In this document: positions 50,701 through 58,614 of the stretch, piece after piece
Numbering within the stretch: the stretch's first letter is position 1
How the letters are laid out: each line of letters starts with the position of its first letter
Assembly (NCBI RefSeq): GCF_002803085.1
Contig: NZ_NNBJ01000014.1
Location: 124,001 to 188,000 of the forward strand
Length of the DNA: 64,000 nt
Direction of reading: 5' to 3'
Source: Streptomyces sp. CB01201
GTDB taxonomy: Bacteria > Actinomycetota > Actinomycetes > Streptomycetales > Streptomycetaceae
The notes under the pieces: model-generated
What the model saw: the letters and a program-made list of their open reading frames with translations, nothing else
Databases searched by the model: none
Told to the model about the DNA's origin: nothing
Translations under genes and position numbers: made by a program

Positions 50701-50919
50701 CGGTCGGGCGAGGTCAAGCGCAACACCAAGGCGCGCCTGCTGCGCGATGGCAAGGTCATCGCGGAGAACCTCAACATCTCCGGTCTGCGCCGCTTCAAGG
50801 ACGACGTCACCGAGATCCGCGAAGGCTTCGAGGGCGGTATCAACCTCGGAAACTTCAACGACATCAAGATCGACGACGTCATCGCGACGTACGAGATGCG
50901 CGAGAAGCCGCGCGGCTAG
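47770..50919 (+). CDS. infB: Translation initiation factor IF-2
   Basis: A 1049-residue GTPase that brings initiator tRNA to the ribosome. The start is the IF2_N motif VRVYELAKEFGVESK; residues about 55-425 are an Ala/Pro then Gly/Pro/Arg-rich low-complexity arm, long as in other Streptomyces. A second IF2_N module follows (LTDFAEKINANPASLVAVMM), then the G domain with GHVDHGKT (from residue 551), DTPGHEAF and NKIDV, and domains II-IV. GTG 47770 has AAGGAG upstream. The high repeat content of the arm may cause assembly or alignment errors. Confidence 0.97.
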   Translation: MAKVRVYELAKEFGVESKVVMAKLQELGEFVRSASSTIEAPVVRKLTDALQGPGGNAGKSAAKPGAPRKAAPSKPAAPSPAAAARPAAPKPGAPAPKPAPAAPAAPVAPAAPASNTPSPASPAPAASGPRPGPKPAPAKPAPVTPVPAAEFSAPAPAQPAAPQAPRPAGATPGPRPARPAPAGQRDGGQRDGGQRDGGRGGDRPARPAGQGAPRPGGARPAGPRPGNNPFTSGGSTGMARPQAPRPGGGAPRPAGGHGGAGAPGGAPRPQGGPGGAPRPQGQGGARPSPGGMPRPQGGAPRPGGAPGGNRPNPGMMPQRPAASPRPGGGPGGRGPGGPGGRPGGGAGRPGGGGGFAGRPAGPGGGGRPGGGGGFGGPRPGGGAPGGGGGFGGRPGFQGRPGGPGARGGTQGAFGRPGGPARRGRKSKRQRRQEYEAMQAPSVGGVMLPRGNGQSVRLSRGASLTDFAEKINANPASLVAVMMNLGEMVTATQSVSDETLKLLADEMNYILEIVSPEEEDRELLESFDIEFGEDEGGEEFLVARPPVVTVMGHVDHGKTRLLDAIRKTNVVAGEAGGITQHIGAYQVTTEVNEEERKITFIDTPGHEAFTAMRARGAKSTDIAILVVAANDGVMPQTIEALNHAKAADVPIVVAVNKIDVEGADPTKVRGQLTEFGLVAEEYGGDTMFVDISAKQGLNIESLLEAVVLTADASLDLRANPEQDAQGIAIESHLDKGRGAVATVLVQRGTLRVGDTMVVGDAYGRVRAMLDDKGENVEEAGPSTPVLVLGLTNVPGAGDNFLVVDEDRTARQIAEKRAARERNVRFARKGVRFSLENLDEALKAGLVQELNLIIKGDASGSVEALESSLLQLDVGDEVDIRVLHRGVGAVTESDINLATGSDAIVIGFNVRAAGRAAQMADREGVDVRYYSVIYQAIEEIEAALKGMLKPEYEEVELGTAEIREIFRSSKLGNIAGVLVRSGEVKRNTKARLLRDGKVIAENLNISGLRRFKDDVTEIREGFEGGINLGNFNDIKIDDVIATYEMREKPRG

Positions 50920-50943
50920 TCCGTGCAGCCGATCCGTACCCCT

Positions 50944-51062
50944 GGAGGCGCGGCCTCCTGAGGAACGCGAAGTCGGGGCCGATCGGCGGGAAGATATTTC
51001 CGTCGATCGGCCCCGGCCGTTCCGGTACGGTTCTTGGTGTCCCTGCCAAAGCTTTGGCGGGG
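50944..51062 (+). other. Three consecutive inverted repeats between infB and the DUF503 gene
   Basis: GGAGGCGCGGCCTCC (50944-50958); an 11-bp stem 50975-50985 with 51004-51014; and the palindrome GCCAAAGCTTTGGC (51045-51058) extended by CCC/GGG. They occupy most of the 179-base gap. They could be terminator, processing site or operator. Confidence 0.6.
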
Positions 51063-51098
51063 CCCTCCAGCCCGTACCGGCGGGACATCCGGACATAC

Positions 51099-51392
51099 AT
51101 GTATGTGGGGACACTGTCCTTCGATCTGCTCCTCGGCGACGTACGGTCGCTGAAGGAGAAACGCTCCGTCGTCCGGCCGATCGTGGCCGAGCTCCAGCGC
51201 AAGTTCGCGGTGAGCGCGGCCGAGGTCGGCGACCAGGATCTGCACCGCAGGGCCGAGATCGGCCTGGCGGTGGTGTCCGGGGACACGGGGCACCTCACAG
51301 ACGTACTCGACCGGTGCGAGCGGCTCGTCGCCGGCCGGCCCGAGGTGGAGCTGCTCTCGGTGAGACGCAGGCTCCACAGCGACGAAGACTGA
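51099..51392 (+). CDS. DUF503 (YlxP-like) protein
   Basis: A 97-residue protein beginning MYVGTLSFDLLLGDVRSLKE, with RPIVAELQRKFAVSAAEVG and VVSGDTGHLTDVLDR: the DUF503 family, conserved between infB and rbfA in Gram-positive bacteria. Its molecular role is not established to my knowledge; a link to ribosome maturation is inferred from position. ATG 51099 lacks a clear Shine-Dalgarno sequence and overlaps an ACATACATGTATGT palindrome (51093-51106). rbfA follows after 33 bases. Confidence 0.88.
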   Translation: MYVGTLSFDLLLGDVRSLKEKRSVVRPIVAELQRKFAVSAAEVGDQDLHRRAEIGLAVVSGDTGHLTDVLDRCERLVAGRPEVELLSVRRRLHSDED

Positions 51393-51425
51393 ACACTGAG
51401 CAAGGCTTGAGAAGGAGAAGGACCA

Positions 51426-51869
51426 GTGGCCGACAACGCGCGGGCGAAGAAGCTGGCGGACCTCATCCGGGAGGTGGTGGCCGAGAAGCTGCTGCGTGGC
51501 GTCAAGGACCCGCGCCTCGGAACGCACGTCACCATCACGGACACCCGGGTCACCGGCGACCTGCGGGAGGCCACGGTCTTCTACACGGTGTACGGGGACG
51601 ACGAGGACCGGGCCGCCGCCGCGGCCGGCCTGGAGAGCGCCAAGGGCATCCTGCGCTCCGCGGTCGGCTCCGCCGCCGGCACCAAGTTCACGCCCACCCT
51701 GACGTTCATCGCGGACGCGCTCCCCGAGAACGCCAAGACCATCGAGGACCTCCTCGACAAGGCACGGGCCTCCGACGCCGCGGTGCGCGAGGTGTCCTCG
51801 GGCGCCCAGTTCGCCGGTGACGCCGACCCGTACAAGAAGCCCGGCGACGAGGACGACGCCTCCGCATGA
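51426..51869 (+). CDS. rbfA: Ribosome-binding factor A
   Basis: A 147-residue KH-type protein that helps 16S rRNA 5'-end maturation. Typical stretches are ARAKKLADLIREVVAEKLL, RLGTHVTITDTRVTGDLREA and VYGDDEDRAAAAAGL; the family end LTFIADALPENAKTIEDLL is followed by an acidic tail. GTG 51426 has GAAGGAGAAGGA upstream. The stop overlaps truB as ATGA, giving coupled translation. Length is normal for actinobacteria. Confidence 0.95.
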   Translation: MADNARAKKLADLIREVVAEKLLRGVKDPRLGTHVTITDTRVTGDLREATVFYTVYGDDEDRAAAAAGLESAKGILRSAVGSAAGTKFTPTLTFIADALPENAKTIEDLLDKARASDAAVREVSSGAQFAGDADPYKKPGDEDDASA

Positions 51870-52771
51870 GCACCGCAGCAAAGACGCCCGACGGACTTGT
51901 CATTGTCGACAAGCCGTCGGGCTTCACTTCGCACGACGTCGTGGCCAAGATGCGCGGCATCGCCAAGACCCGCCGCGTGGGCCACGCCGGCACCCTCGAC
52001 CCGATGGCGACCGGGGTGCTCGTCCTGGGCGTCGAGCGGGCCACCAAGCTCCTCGGCCACCTCGCCCTCACCGAGAAGGAGTACCTCGGTACGATCCGAC
52101 TCGGCCAGGACACCGTGACCGACGACGCCGAGGGCGAGATCACCTCGTCCACGGACGCCTCCAAGGTGACCCGCGAGGGCATCGACGCGGGCGTCGCCGA
52201 GCTGACCGGCGCCATCATGCAGGTGCCGTCCAAGGTCTCCGCGATCAAGATCGACGGCAAGCGGTCCTACGCGCGGGTGCGCGGCGGCGAGGAGTTCGAG
52301 ATCCCGGCCCGCCCGGTGACCGTGTCCTCCTTCCGCGTCTACGACGTCCGCGAGGCCGTCGCCGAGGACGGCACCCCCGTCGTCGACCTGGTCGTGTCCG
52401 TCGTCTGCTCCTCGGGCACCTACATCCGCGCGCTCGCCCGCGACCTCGGGGCATCGCTCGGCGTCGGCGGCCACCTCACCGCGCTGCGCCGCACCCGGGT
52501 CGGCCCCTACGGCCTGGACGCGGCCCGCACCCTGGACCAGCTCCAGGAGTCGCTCACGGTCATGCCGGTGGCGACGGCCGCGGCCGCCGCCTTCGCCCGC
52601 TGGGACGTGGACGCGCGCCGCGGCGCGCTGCTGCTCAACGGCGTACGCCTGGACATGCCGGACGAGTACGAGAACGGCAAGCCGGTCGGGGTGTTCGGGC
52701 CCGAGGGCACGTTCCTCGCGCTCGTCGAGAGCCAGAAGGGCAAGGCCAAGAGCCTGGCCGTGTTCGGCTGA
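51866..52771 (+). CDS. truB: tRNA pseudouridine-55 synthase TruB
   Basis: A 301-residue enzyme that makes pseudouridine 55 in the T loop of tRNAs. The N-terminal motif is GLVIVDKPSGFTSHDVV, the catalytic Asp is in GHAGTLDPMATGVL (about residue 45), and KRSYARVRGGEE and CSSGTYIRALARDLG are further family blocks. It overlaps rbfA by four bases. A 23-bp repeat array and a hairpin follow before the STAND gene. Confidence 0.95.
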   Translation: MSTAAKTPDGLVIVDKPSGFTSHDVVAKMRGIAKTRRVGHAGTLDPMATGVLVLGVERATKLLGHLALTEKEYLGTIRLGQDTVTDDAEGEITSSTDASKVTREGIDAGVAELTGAIMQVPSKVSAIKIDGKRSYARVRGGEEFEIPARPVTVSSFRVYDVREAVAEDGTPVVDLVVSVVCSSGTYIRALARDLGASLGVGGHLTALRRTRVGPYGLDAARTLDQLQESLTVMPVATAAAAAFARWDVDARRGALLLNGVRLDMPDEYENGKPVGVFGPEGTFLALVESQKGKAKSLAVFG

Positions 52772-52807
52772 GCCGGCCACCGGGGAGAGCGAGCGCCGAC
52801 CGCACGC

Positions 52808-52882
52808 CGTGGAGCGGCCGTGCCGGCCACCGTGGAGCGGCCGTGCCGGCCACCGTGGAGCGGGCGGCGCGGCCCGCTCCAC
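52808..52882 (+). repeat. 23-bp repeats ending in a hairpin downstream of truB
   Basis: The CGTGGAGCGG-type unit occurs at 52808, 52831 and 52854 (period 23). The last unit forms a perfect 10-bp stem, 52855-52864 with 52873-52882, that probably terminates the rimP-truB transcript. The rest of the 256-base gap to the STAND gene shows only a GC-rich leader. Confidence 0.75.
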
Positions 52883-53027
52883 GATCCCCCTCGCAGGGGG
52901 TCTATCCGCGACGCCCGGGCGATTCACTCCTACGGGCAGGCGCTCGGAGTGAAGGGCGGGAGCGCAGGGGGGCGCTTTCCCCCGATCTTCTTCTCGGGCG
53001 GATCACCGCAGAACTACCGTTTCGGAC

Positions 53028-56000
53028 ATGGGACGCGGTGCTGGGGGCGAGGGCGCCAAGACGCTCGTACGGATCTGTGATCTGGCCGGACGGACCCGGG
53101 GAACGGGCTTCGTCGCCGACGACCGGGGGACCGTCGTCACCAGTCACGAGGCCGTCGACGGACTGAGCCGGGTCGTGCTGCACGCCCCCGGCGAACGCAC
53201 CTGGCTCGCCGAGGCCGACGACCTCACGCCCCTGCCCGAAGCGGGCCTCGCCCTCGTACGCACCGACGGGCTCGGGGTGCCGCCGCTGCCGGTCTCCTCG
53301 CGCACCGGAATCGAACCGGGCAGCTATGTGCGCGTCGCCGCCCACGGCTGGCGTGAGGCCCGGGTGCTCGGCACCTCGGCCGTCACCTACACCGCCACCG
53401 ACCGCTTCCACCTCCTGGGCGGTGTACTGGAGTTGGCGATCGGCACGGCCGGCAGCGAGGCCATGCGGCTCGGCGGCGAGGCCAGCGGGGGACCCGTCGT
53501 CGACACGGTCACCGGCGCCGTCCTCGGCGTCGTCGGCACCGCGCTGCACGCGGCCCACCAGGCCTCCGGTTTCGCCGTGCCGCTGCGCGCCGAACAGGGC
53601 CCGCTCGCCGAGCTGCTGCGCCGCAACGCCGCCACCGTGCCCGCCTACGGCGCCGACCTCAACCTGGCCGGCGTCCTCCAGCTCACCGCCACCTCGGTGG
53701 GCTCCGCGGGCGGCCCCCGCCCCTGGCAGGACCCGGTCGAACGGCCCGCCACGGCAAGGGAGTTCGCCGCCTTCGACACCGGCGATGCCCTGGTGCTCGG
53801 GCTCGTCGGGGACCCCGGCACCGGCCGCACCACCGAACTCGCCGCCCTCGCCGCCCGGCGGGCCCGCGGCGCCGAGCCCGCGCCCACGCTCTGGCTGCGC
53901 GGCGCCGACCTGCGCGCCGACGACACCTGTGTCGCGGACGCCGTCGGCCGCGCCCTCGCCCACGCGGCCCGCATCGTCGCCGCCGGGGTGGCGCGCGGCG
54001 AGGAGCCGGCGGCCACCCCCGACCGCCTGGCCCACCTCGCCCGCGCGGCCCGACGCCCGCTGCTGGTCCTCCTGGACGGTCCCGAGGAGATGCCGCCCGT
54101 CCTCGCCCACCGCCTGGCCGAATGGACCGCCGGGACGGTGGAATGGCTCGGCGCGGCCGGGGCGCGCCTGGTCGTCGCCTGCCGGCCCGAGCACTGGGAG
54201 CAGGCCGGCGCCCACTACCCCGAAGGCGCCCTGCACCCCGCCCGGCTGCCCCGCCTGCCCGACGGGGTGCGCGTCGGTGACCTCGGGCACAAGGAGGCCG
54301 CCCGGGCCCGCGAGCGCTACGGCATCGCGGAGGGCGCGCTCGGCGACCGCGACGCACGCCACCCCCTCACCCTGCGGCTGCTCGCCGAGGTGCGCGCCGC
54401 GCTGCCCGCCGAGCCCGAGGGGCGGCCGGACCGCGAGGAGGTGTTCTCCGCACACCTGGACCTGATGTGCCTGCGCATCGCGGTGCGCGTCGCCGCCTCG
54501 GCCCGCCCTCCGGTGCGCGGCCGCGCGGTGCGCCGGCTCGCGGCCCGCGTCGGCGGACAGGTGCACGAGGCGGCCCGGCGCTGCCTGGGCCCCGGCCAGG
54601 GCGAGCTGGACCGGGAGTCGTTCGAGGAGATCTTCCCGTGGCGGACCGGCTCGGCCTCCGCGGTGCTCACCGAGGGCCTGCTGGTGCCCGCCGGTGCCGG
54701 CTACCGCTTCGCGCACGAGGAGCTCGCCGACTGGGTCCAGGCCGGCCACCTCGACCTGGACGCCGCGCTGTACGCCCTGGTGCACCGCTGGGCCGACGAG
54801 AGCGACCCGGCGACCGTCGTCCGGCTGCCCTCACGGGACGCCCACGGCGCCGTGGTGCCCGGCGGCCATGTACCGCCCCCGCCCGGCTCGGGGCCCGGCC
54901 CCGCCGAGCGCTCCCTGCCGGTGCCCCGGCACCGCATCGGGCCGGTACTGGAGGCCATGCTGCTCCTCGGCAGCCGGCACGGCTCCACCCAACTCGCCCT
55001 GAAACTGAAGGAGTTGGTGGCCGCCCTCGACCGGACGCCGGTCAAGGGAGCGGACGGCGAACGGTTCGCGGACGCCCAGTGGTGGGCCGTCCACCTCCTC
55101 ACCGAGACCCTGCTGCGCGTCCCCGACGCCCGGCCCTACCAGGAAGTGCTGCGGCTGCTCGCCGACCGGATCAGCCACCGGTCCCTGCACGGGGGCGGCC
55201 CCGCCGACCTGGGCGCGCTCGGCGCGTTCGGGCCGTGGTTCTGGATGCGGCTGCGCCTCGGCGAGGACGGCAGGTTCGAGCTTCTGCGCCGCCTGGTGCC
55301 GGCCGACGGGGTGCCCGGCGCCGCGCCCGGCTGGGAGCGCTACCTGGACGCGGCCGACCGGCGGCTCGCCGCCGAGCCCCGGACGGTGCAGCCGCTGCTC
55401 TGCCGCTGGTTCGGCGACGAACGGCCGCTGCCGGTGGCGCCCGGCACCGAGGTGCGGCCCACCGTCGCACGGGCGGCCCAGGCCCTGCTGTACGCGCGCC
55501 GGGCCCTGGCGGTCGACGACCTCACCGAGGCGCTGGTGGCGACCGACCACGTACGCGCCGACGAACTCCTCACCCAGCTCGCCGAGGACGAGCCGTCCGC
55601 GCTGTGCCGGGCCGTGGACCGCTGGGCCCACGACGACCGGCCCGAGCGGCGCGCCGCGGCCGCCGCCCACGGGCCGCGCGTGGCCCTCGGCATCCGCACC
55701 CCCGCCGACCGCGCCCTCCTGCGCTACGCGGCCCTCGCGCTGCTCGCCCGCCCCGAGGACGCGCCCCTGCACGGCGCGGCCCTCGCACTCCTGGTCCGCG
55801 ACCCCGGCACCCGCGCCCGCTACCTCGACCGGGCGCTCGCCGCCTACACCGCGGGCGACCCGGCGCTGCCCGCCGCCGCGCTCGCCACCGCCCTCACCAC
55901 CCACCCCGAACCCGTGCTCGCCGCCTTCCGCGCCCGGCTGCACGAGGCCGGCACGGACGCGGCCGATGTCCTCGGCGCGCTCGCCGAGATCAACACCCCC

Positions 56001-56606
56001 GCCCTCGCCCGGCGCGCCGCGGCCCTCGTACAGGAACACGCCGAGCACCACCCGGAGGCCGCCGGGCCGACGGCCGCCTTCGTGGAGCGGCGGCTCGCCT
56101 ACGGCCCGGCGGCCCGCGCGGTGCTCTTCCCGATGGTGACCAGCCTGCTGCGCGGCCCCGCCCACCCCGTCCGGCGCGCCCTGGCCCCCGTGCTCGCCGC
56201 CCCCGGCACCCGCGCCTCGCGCCCGCTGCGCGCCGAGCTGCTCGACGTCCTGCTCGACTTCGAGCGCTACGAATCCCGCGACCCGGCCGTGGTCGACGCG
56301 CTGCTCGACGCCGCCGCGCACGGCTCGGGCGAGCGGGCCGAGGCCCGCACCCGCGACCTCGTCCACCGCACCGGGCTCCTGTTCGTCCGGACGCCCGAAG
56401 GCGCGGCCCGTTTCGACCGGCGCCTGGTCGAGCTGTGCGAGGAGGTCCCCGGCTTCGCCGCGCAGGTCGCCGGATGGCTGATCCAGGCGCCGCACGAATG
56501 GGCCGCGGTGGTCGGCCCGGGCGCCCGCCGCGCGGTGGAGACGCTGGGCAGTCCCATGCCGATGCGATCCCGGGCCGCCGGGCATGGCAGTCTTAGACCT
56601 GCATAA
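53028..56606 (+). CDS. Trypsin-like / NACHT-like STAND ATPase / helical-repeat protein
   Basis: A 1192-residue protein. Residues about 10-200 look like a chymotrypsin-fold protease: GTGFVADDRGTVVTSH (His40) and EASGGPVVD (Ser153) fit the triad, but the place expected for Asp reads EAGLALVRTD (Gly73). A NACHT-like P-loop domain follows: GDPGTGRTT (261-269, Arg in place of the usual Lys), LLVLLDGPEE (Asp350) and VVACRPEHW (Arg386). The last about 600 residues are Ala/Leu/Arg-rich helices like HEAT/TPR repeats. No signal peptide or membrane helix. ATG 53028 has no Shine-Dalgarno sequence. Such layouts occur in prokaryotic STAND sensors and antiviral proteins. From memory Streptomyces keep a large ATP-binding protein here. 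Function unproven. Confidence 0.8.
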   Translation: MGRGAGGEGAKTLVRICDLAGRTRGTGFVADDRGTVVTSHEAVDGLSRVVLHAPGERTWLAEADDLTPLPEAGLALVRTDGLGVPPLPVSSRTGIEPGSYVRVAAHGWREARVLGTSAVTYTATDRFHLLGGVLELAIGTAGSEAMRLGGEASGGPVVDTVTGAVLGVVGTALHAAHQASGFAVPLRAEQGPLAELLRRNAATVPAYGADLNLAGVLQLTATSVGSAGGPRPWQDPVERPATAREFAAFDTGDALVLGLVGDPGTGRTTELAALAARRARGAEPAPTLWLRGADLRADDTCVADAVGRALAHAARIVAAGVARGEEPAATPDRLAHLARAARRPLLVLLDGPEEMPPVLAHRLAEWTAGTVEWLGAAGARLVVACRPEHWEQAGAHYPEGALHPARLPRLPDGVRVGDLGHKEAARARERYGIAEGALGDRDARHPLTLRLLAEVRAALPAEPEGRPDREEVFSAHLDLMCLRIAVRVAASARPPVRGRAVRRLAARVGGQVHEAARRCLGPGQGELDRESFEEIFPWRTGSASAVLTEGLLVPAGAGYRFAHEELADWVQAGHLDLDAALYALVHRWADESDPATVVRLPSRDAHGAVVPGGHVPPPPGSGPGPAERSLPVPRHRIGPVLEAMLLLGSRHGSTQLALKLKELVAALDRTPVKGADGERFADAQWWAVHLLTETLLRVPDARPYQEVLRLLADRISHRSLHGGGPADLGALGAFGPWFWMRLRLGEDGRFELLRRLVPADGVPGAAPGWERYLDAADRRLAAEPRTVQPLLCRWFGDERPLPVAPGTEVRPTVARAAQALLYARRALAVDDLTEALVATDHVRADELLTQLAEDEPSALCRAVDRWAHDDRPERRAAAAAHGPRVALGIRTPADRALLRYAALALLARPEDAPLHGAALALLVRDPGTRARYLDRALAAYTAGDPALPAAALATALTTHPEPVLAAFRARLHEAGTDAADVLGALAEINTPALARRAAALVQEHAEHHPEAAGPTAAFVERRLAYGPAARAVLFPMVTSLLRGPAHPVRRALAPVLAAPGTRASRPLRAELLDVLLDFERYESRDPAVVDALLDAAAHGSGERAEARTRDLVHRTGLLFVRTPEGAARFDRRLVELCEEVPGFAAQVAGWLIQAPHEWAAVVGPGARRAVETLGSPMPMRSRAAGHGSLRPA

Positions 56607-56650
56607 CGCGTAAGGGTCAACGACGTACACGGGTTCGAGGAGCGGTCACA

Positions 56651-57610
56651 GTGCAGCGCTGGCGTGGCTTGGAGGACATCCCCCAGGACTGGGGACGCAG
56701 CGTCGTCACCATCGGCTCCTACGACGGGGTGCACCGCGGACACCAGCTGATCGTCGGGCGGGCCGTGGAGCGCGCCCGCGAGCTGGGCGTACCGTCCGTC
56801 GTGGTCACCTTCGACCCGCACCCCAGCGAGGTCGTGCGCCCCGGCAGCCACCCGCCGCTGCTCGCCCCGCACCACCGGCGCGCCGAACTGATGGCGCAGC
56901 TCGGTGTCGACGCGATCCTGATCCTCCCCTTCACCAGCGAGTTCTCCAAGCTGTCGGCCGCCGACTTCGTGGTGAAGGTCCTCGTCGACAAGCTGCACGC
57001 CAAGCTCGTCGTGGAGGGCCCCAACTTCCGCTTCGGACACAAGGCCGCGGGCAATGTCGAGGTGCTCGCCGAGCTCGGCCGCGGCTACGACTACGAGGTC
57101 GAGGTCATCGACCTGCGGGTGCGCGGCGAGGCGGGCGGCGGCGAGCCGTTCTCCTCCACGCTGACCCGCCGCCTGGTCGCCGAGGGCGACATCGAGGGCG
57201 CCGCCGAGATCCTCGGCCGCCCCCACCGCGTCGAGGGCGTCGTGGTGCGCGGCGCCCAGCGCGGCCGCGAACTCGGCTACCCGACGGCCAACGTCGAGAC
57301 CCTGCCGCACACCGCGATCCCCGCGGACGGCGTGTACGCGGGCTGGCTCACAGCGGACAACGAGCGGATGCCCGCGGCCATTTCGGTCGGCACCAACCCG
57401 CAGTTCGACGGCACCGAGCGCACGGTGGAGGCATACGCCATCGACCGCGTCGGCCTCGACCTGTACGGCCTGCACGTCGCCGTCGACTTCCTCGCCTATG
57501 TGCGCGGCATGGCCAAGTTCGACTCCATCGAGGACCTCCTCGAAGCGATCGGCAACGACGTGAAGCGCTCCAGCGAGCTGATCGAGGCGTACGAGGCCGA
57601 GCGCGGCTAG
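56651..57610 (+). CDS. ribF: Bifunctional riboflavin kinase / FAD synthetase
   Basis: A 319-residue enzyme that turns riboflavin into FMN and FAD. The FAD synthetase domain has SYDGVHRGHQLIVGRAV, VTFDPHPSEVV and EGPNFRFGHKA. The riboflavin kinase domain has GAQRGRELGYPTANVE and the metal-binding YPTAN, ending with FLAYVRGMAKFDS. GTG 56651 has GGAG upstream. It follows the STAND gene by 44 bases. The stop codon lies in CTAG and is shared with the convergent transporter gene, leaving no room for a terminator. Confidence 0.96.
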   Translation: MQRWRGLEDIPQDWGRSVVTIGSYDGVHRGHQLIVGRAVERARELGVPSVVVTFDPHPSEVVRPGSHPPLLAPHHRRAELMAQLGVDAILILPFTSEFSKLSAADFVVKVLVDKLHAKLVVEGPNFRFGHKAAGNVEVLAELGRGYDYEVEVIDLRVRGEAGGGEPFSSTLTRRLVAEGDIEGAAEILGRPHRVEGVVVRGAQRGRELGYPTANVETLPHTAIPADGVYAGWLTADNERMPAAISVGTNPQFDGTERTVEAYAIDRVGLDLYGLHVAVDFLAYVRGMAKFDSIEDLLEAIGNDVKRSSELIEAYEAERG

Positions 57611-58614
57611 GGCGCCGGGGGCACCGCCCCCGCACGCGCCGCCGCCCAGTGGCAGGCGACCCGCGCGGCCGGGCCGCCCGCCAGGACCGGCAGGTCCTCG
57701 GTGCGGCAGCGGTCCGCCACCCCCGCCCGCTCCGCCTCGCCCGACGCCAGGACCTGGCAGCGGGCGTGGAAGCGGCAGCCGCCCGGAACGCGGGAGGGGT
57801 CCGGGGGCTCGCCGGTGAGGACCACCGGGTCGCCGGGGAACTCCGGCAGGACCGACAACAGGGCCTGGGTGTAAGGGTGTTGAGGGTTCGTCAGGACGTC
57901 TTCGACCGGGCCCGTCTCCACGATGCGGCCCAGATACATCACCGCCACCCGGTCCGCGATGTTCCACGCCAGACCCAGGTCGTGCGTCACGACCAGCGCG
58001 GACAGGCCGAGTTCGTCCCGCAGGCGCAGCAGCAGGGCCAGGATCTCGCCGCGCACCGAGGCGTCCAGGGAGGCCACCGGCTCGTCGGCGACGATCAGTT
58101 CGGGGTCCAGGACCAGCGCGCCCGCGATCACCACCCGCTGGCGCTGACCGCCCGACAGCTCGTGCGGATAGCGCGGGAAGAACCGCTCCGGCGGGCGCAG
58201 CCCCGCCCGCGACAGGGCCCCGGCCACCAACTCCCGCTCGGCACCCGGCGATCCGTGGATGCGCAGGCCCTCGGCGACCGCGTCGTACACCGTGTGCCGG
58301 GGGTTGAGCGAGCCGCTCGGATCCTGGAGCACCAACTGGACGCGCCTGCGGTACGCCTTGAGGGCGCGGGCGTGGTGGTCGAGCGGGCTGCCGTCGAAGA
58401 CGACCGTGCCGCCGGTCGGGGTGACCAGGCCCAGCAGGGTGCGGGCAAGCGTCGTCTTGCCGCAGCCCGACTCGCCGACCAGGGCCACGATCTCGCCCGC
58501 GCCGACGGTGAGTTCGACACCGTCGACCGCCCGGGCCGGCGCCGCGCCGCGCCGCCCGGGGAAGGTGACGCGTAGCGCGGACGCGGCGAGGAGGGGAGCC
58601 GTGGTGGTGGTCAT
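57607..58614 (-). CDS. Oligopeptide-type ABC transporter ATP-binding protein (OppF/DppF-like)
   Basis: A 335-residue ATPase. Walker A is GESGCGKTT, the signature LSGGQRQR, Walker B LIVADEP, with VVTHDLGLAWNIADRVAVMY; the C-terminal oligopeptide extension carries RVPGGCRFHARC, a Cys-containing motif of this subgroup. It is the last of five genes, overlapping the OppD-like gene by ATGA at 58611-58614. Its stop shares CTAG with ribF. Substrates of the group are peptides, nickel or sugars. Confidence 0.93.
   Translation of the reverse strand: MTTTTAPLLAASALRVTFPGRRGAAPARAVDGVELTVGAGEIVALVGESGCGKTTLARTLLGLVTPTGGTVVFDGSPLDHHARALKAYRRRVQLVLQDPSGSLNPRHTVYDAVAEGLRIHGSPGAERELVAGALSRAGLRPPERFFPRYPHELSGGQRQRVVIAGALVLDPELIVADEPVASLDASVRGEILALLLRLRDELGLSALVVTHDLGLAWNIADRVAVMYLGRIVETGPVEDVLTNPQHPYTQALLSVLPEFPGDPVVLTGEPPDPSRVPGGCRFHARCQVLASGEAERAGVADRCRTEDLPVLAGGPAARVACHWAAARAGAVPPAP

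Noticed and set aside
47170..51114. A 1314-codon open frame on the minus strand opposite infB
   Set aside because: High GC keeps the antisense frame open; its repetitive Gly/Arg/Thr product mirrors the IF2 arm and has no domain, while infB is unmistakable on the plus strand.
56607..56650. FMN riboswitch before ribF
   Set aside because: The gap is 44 bases, far too short for an FMN aptamer.
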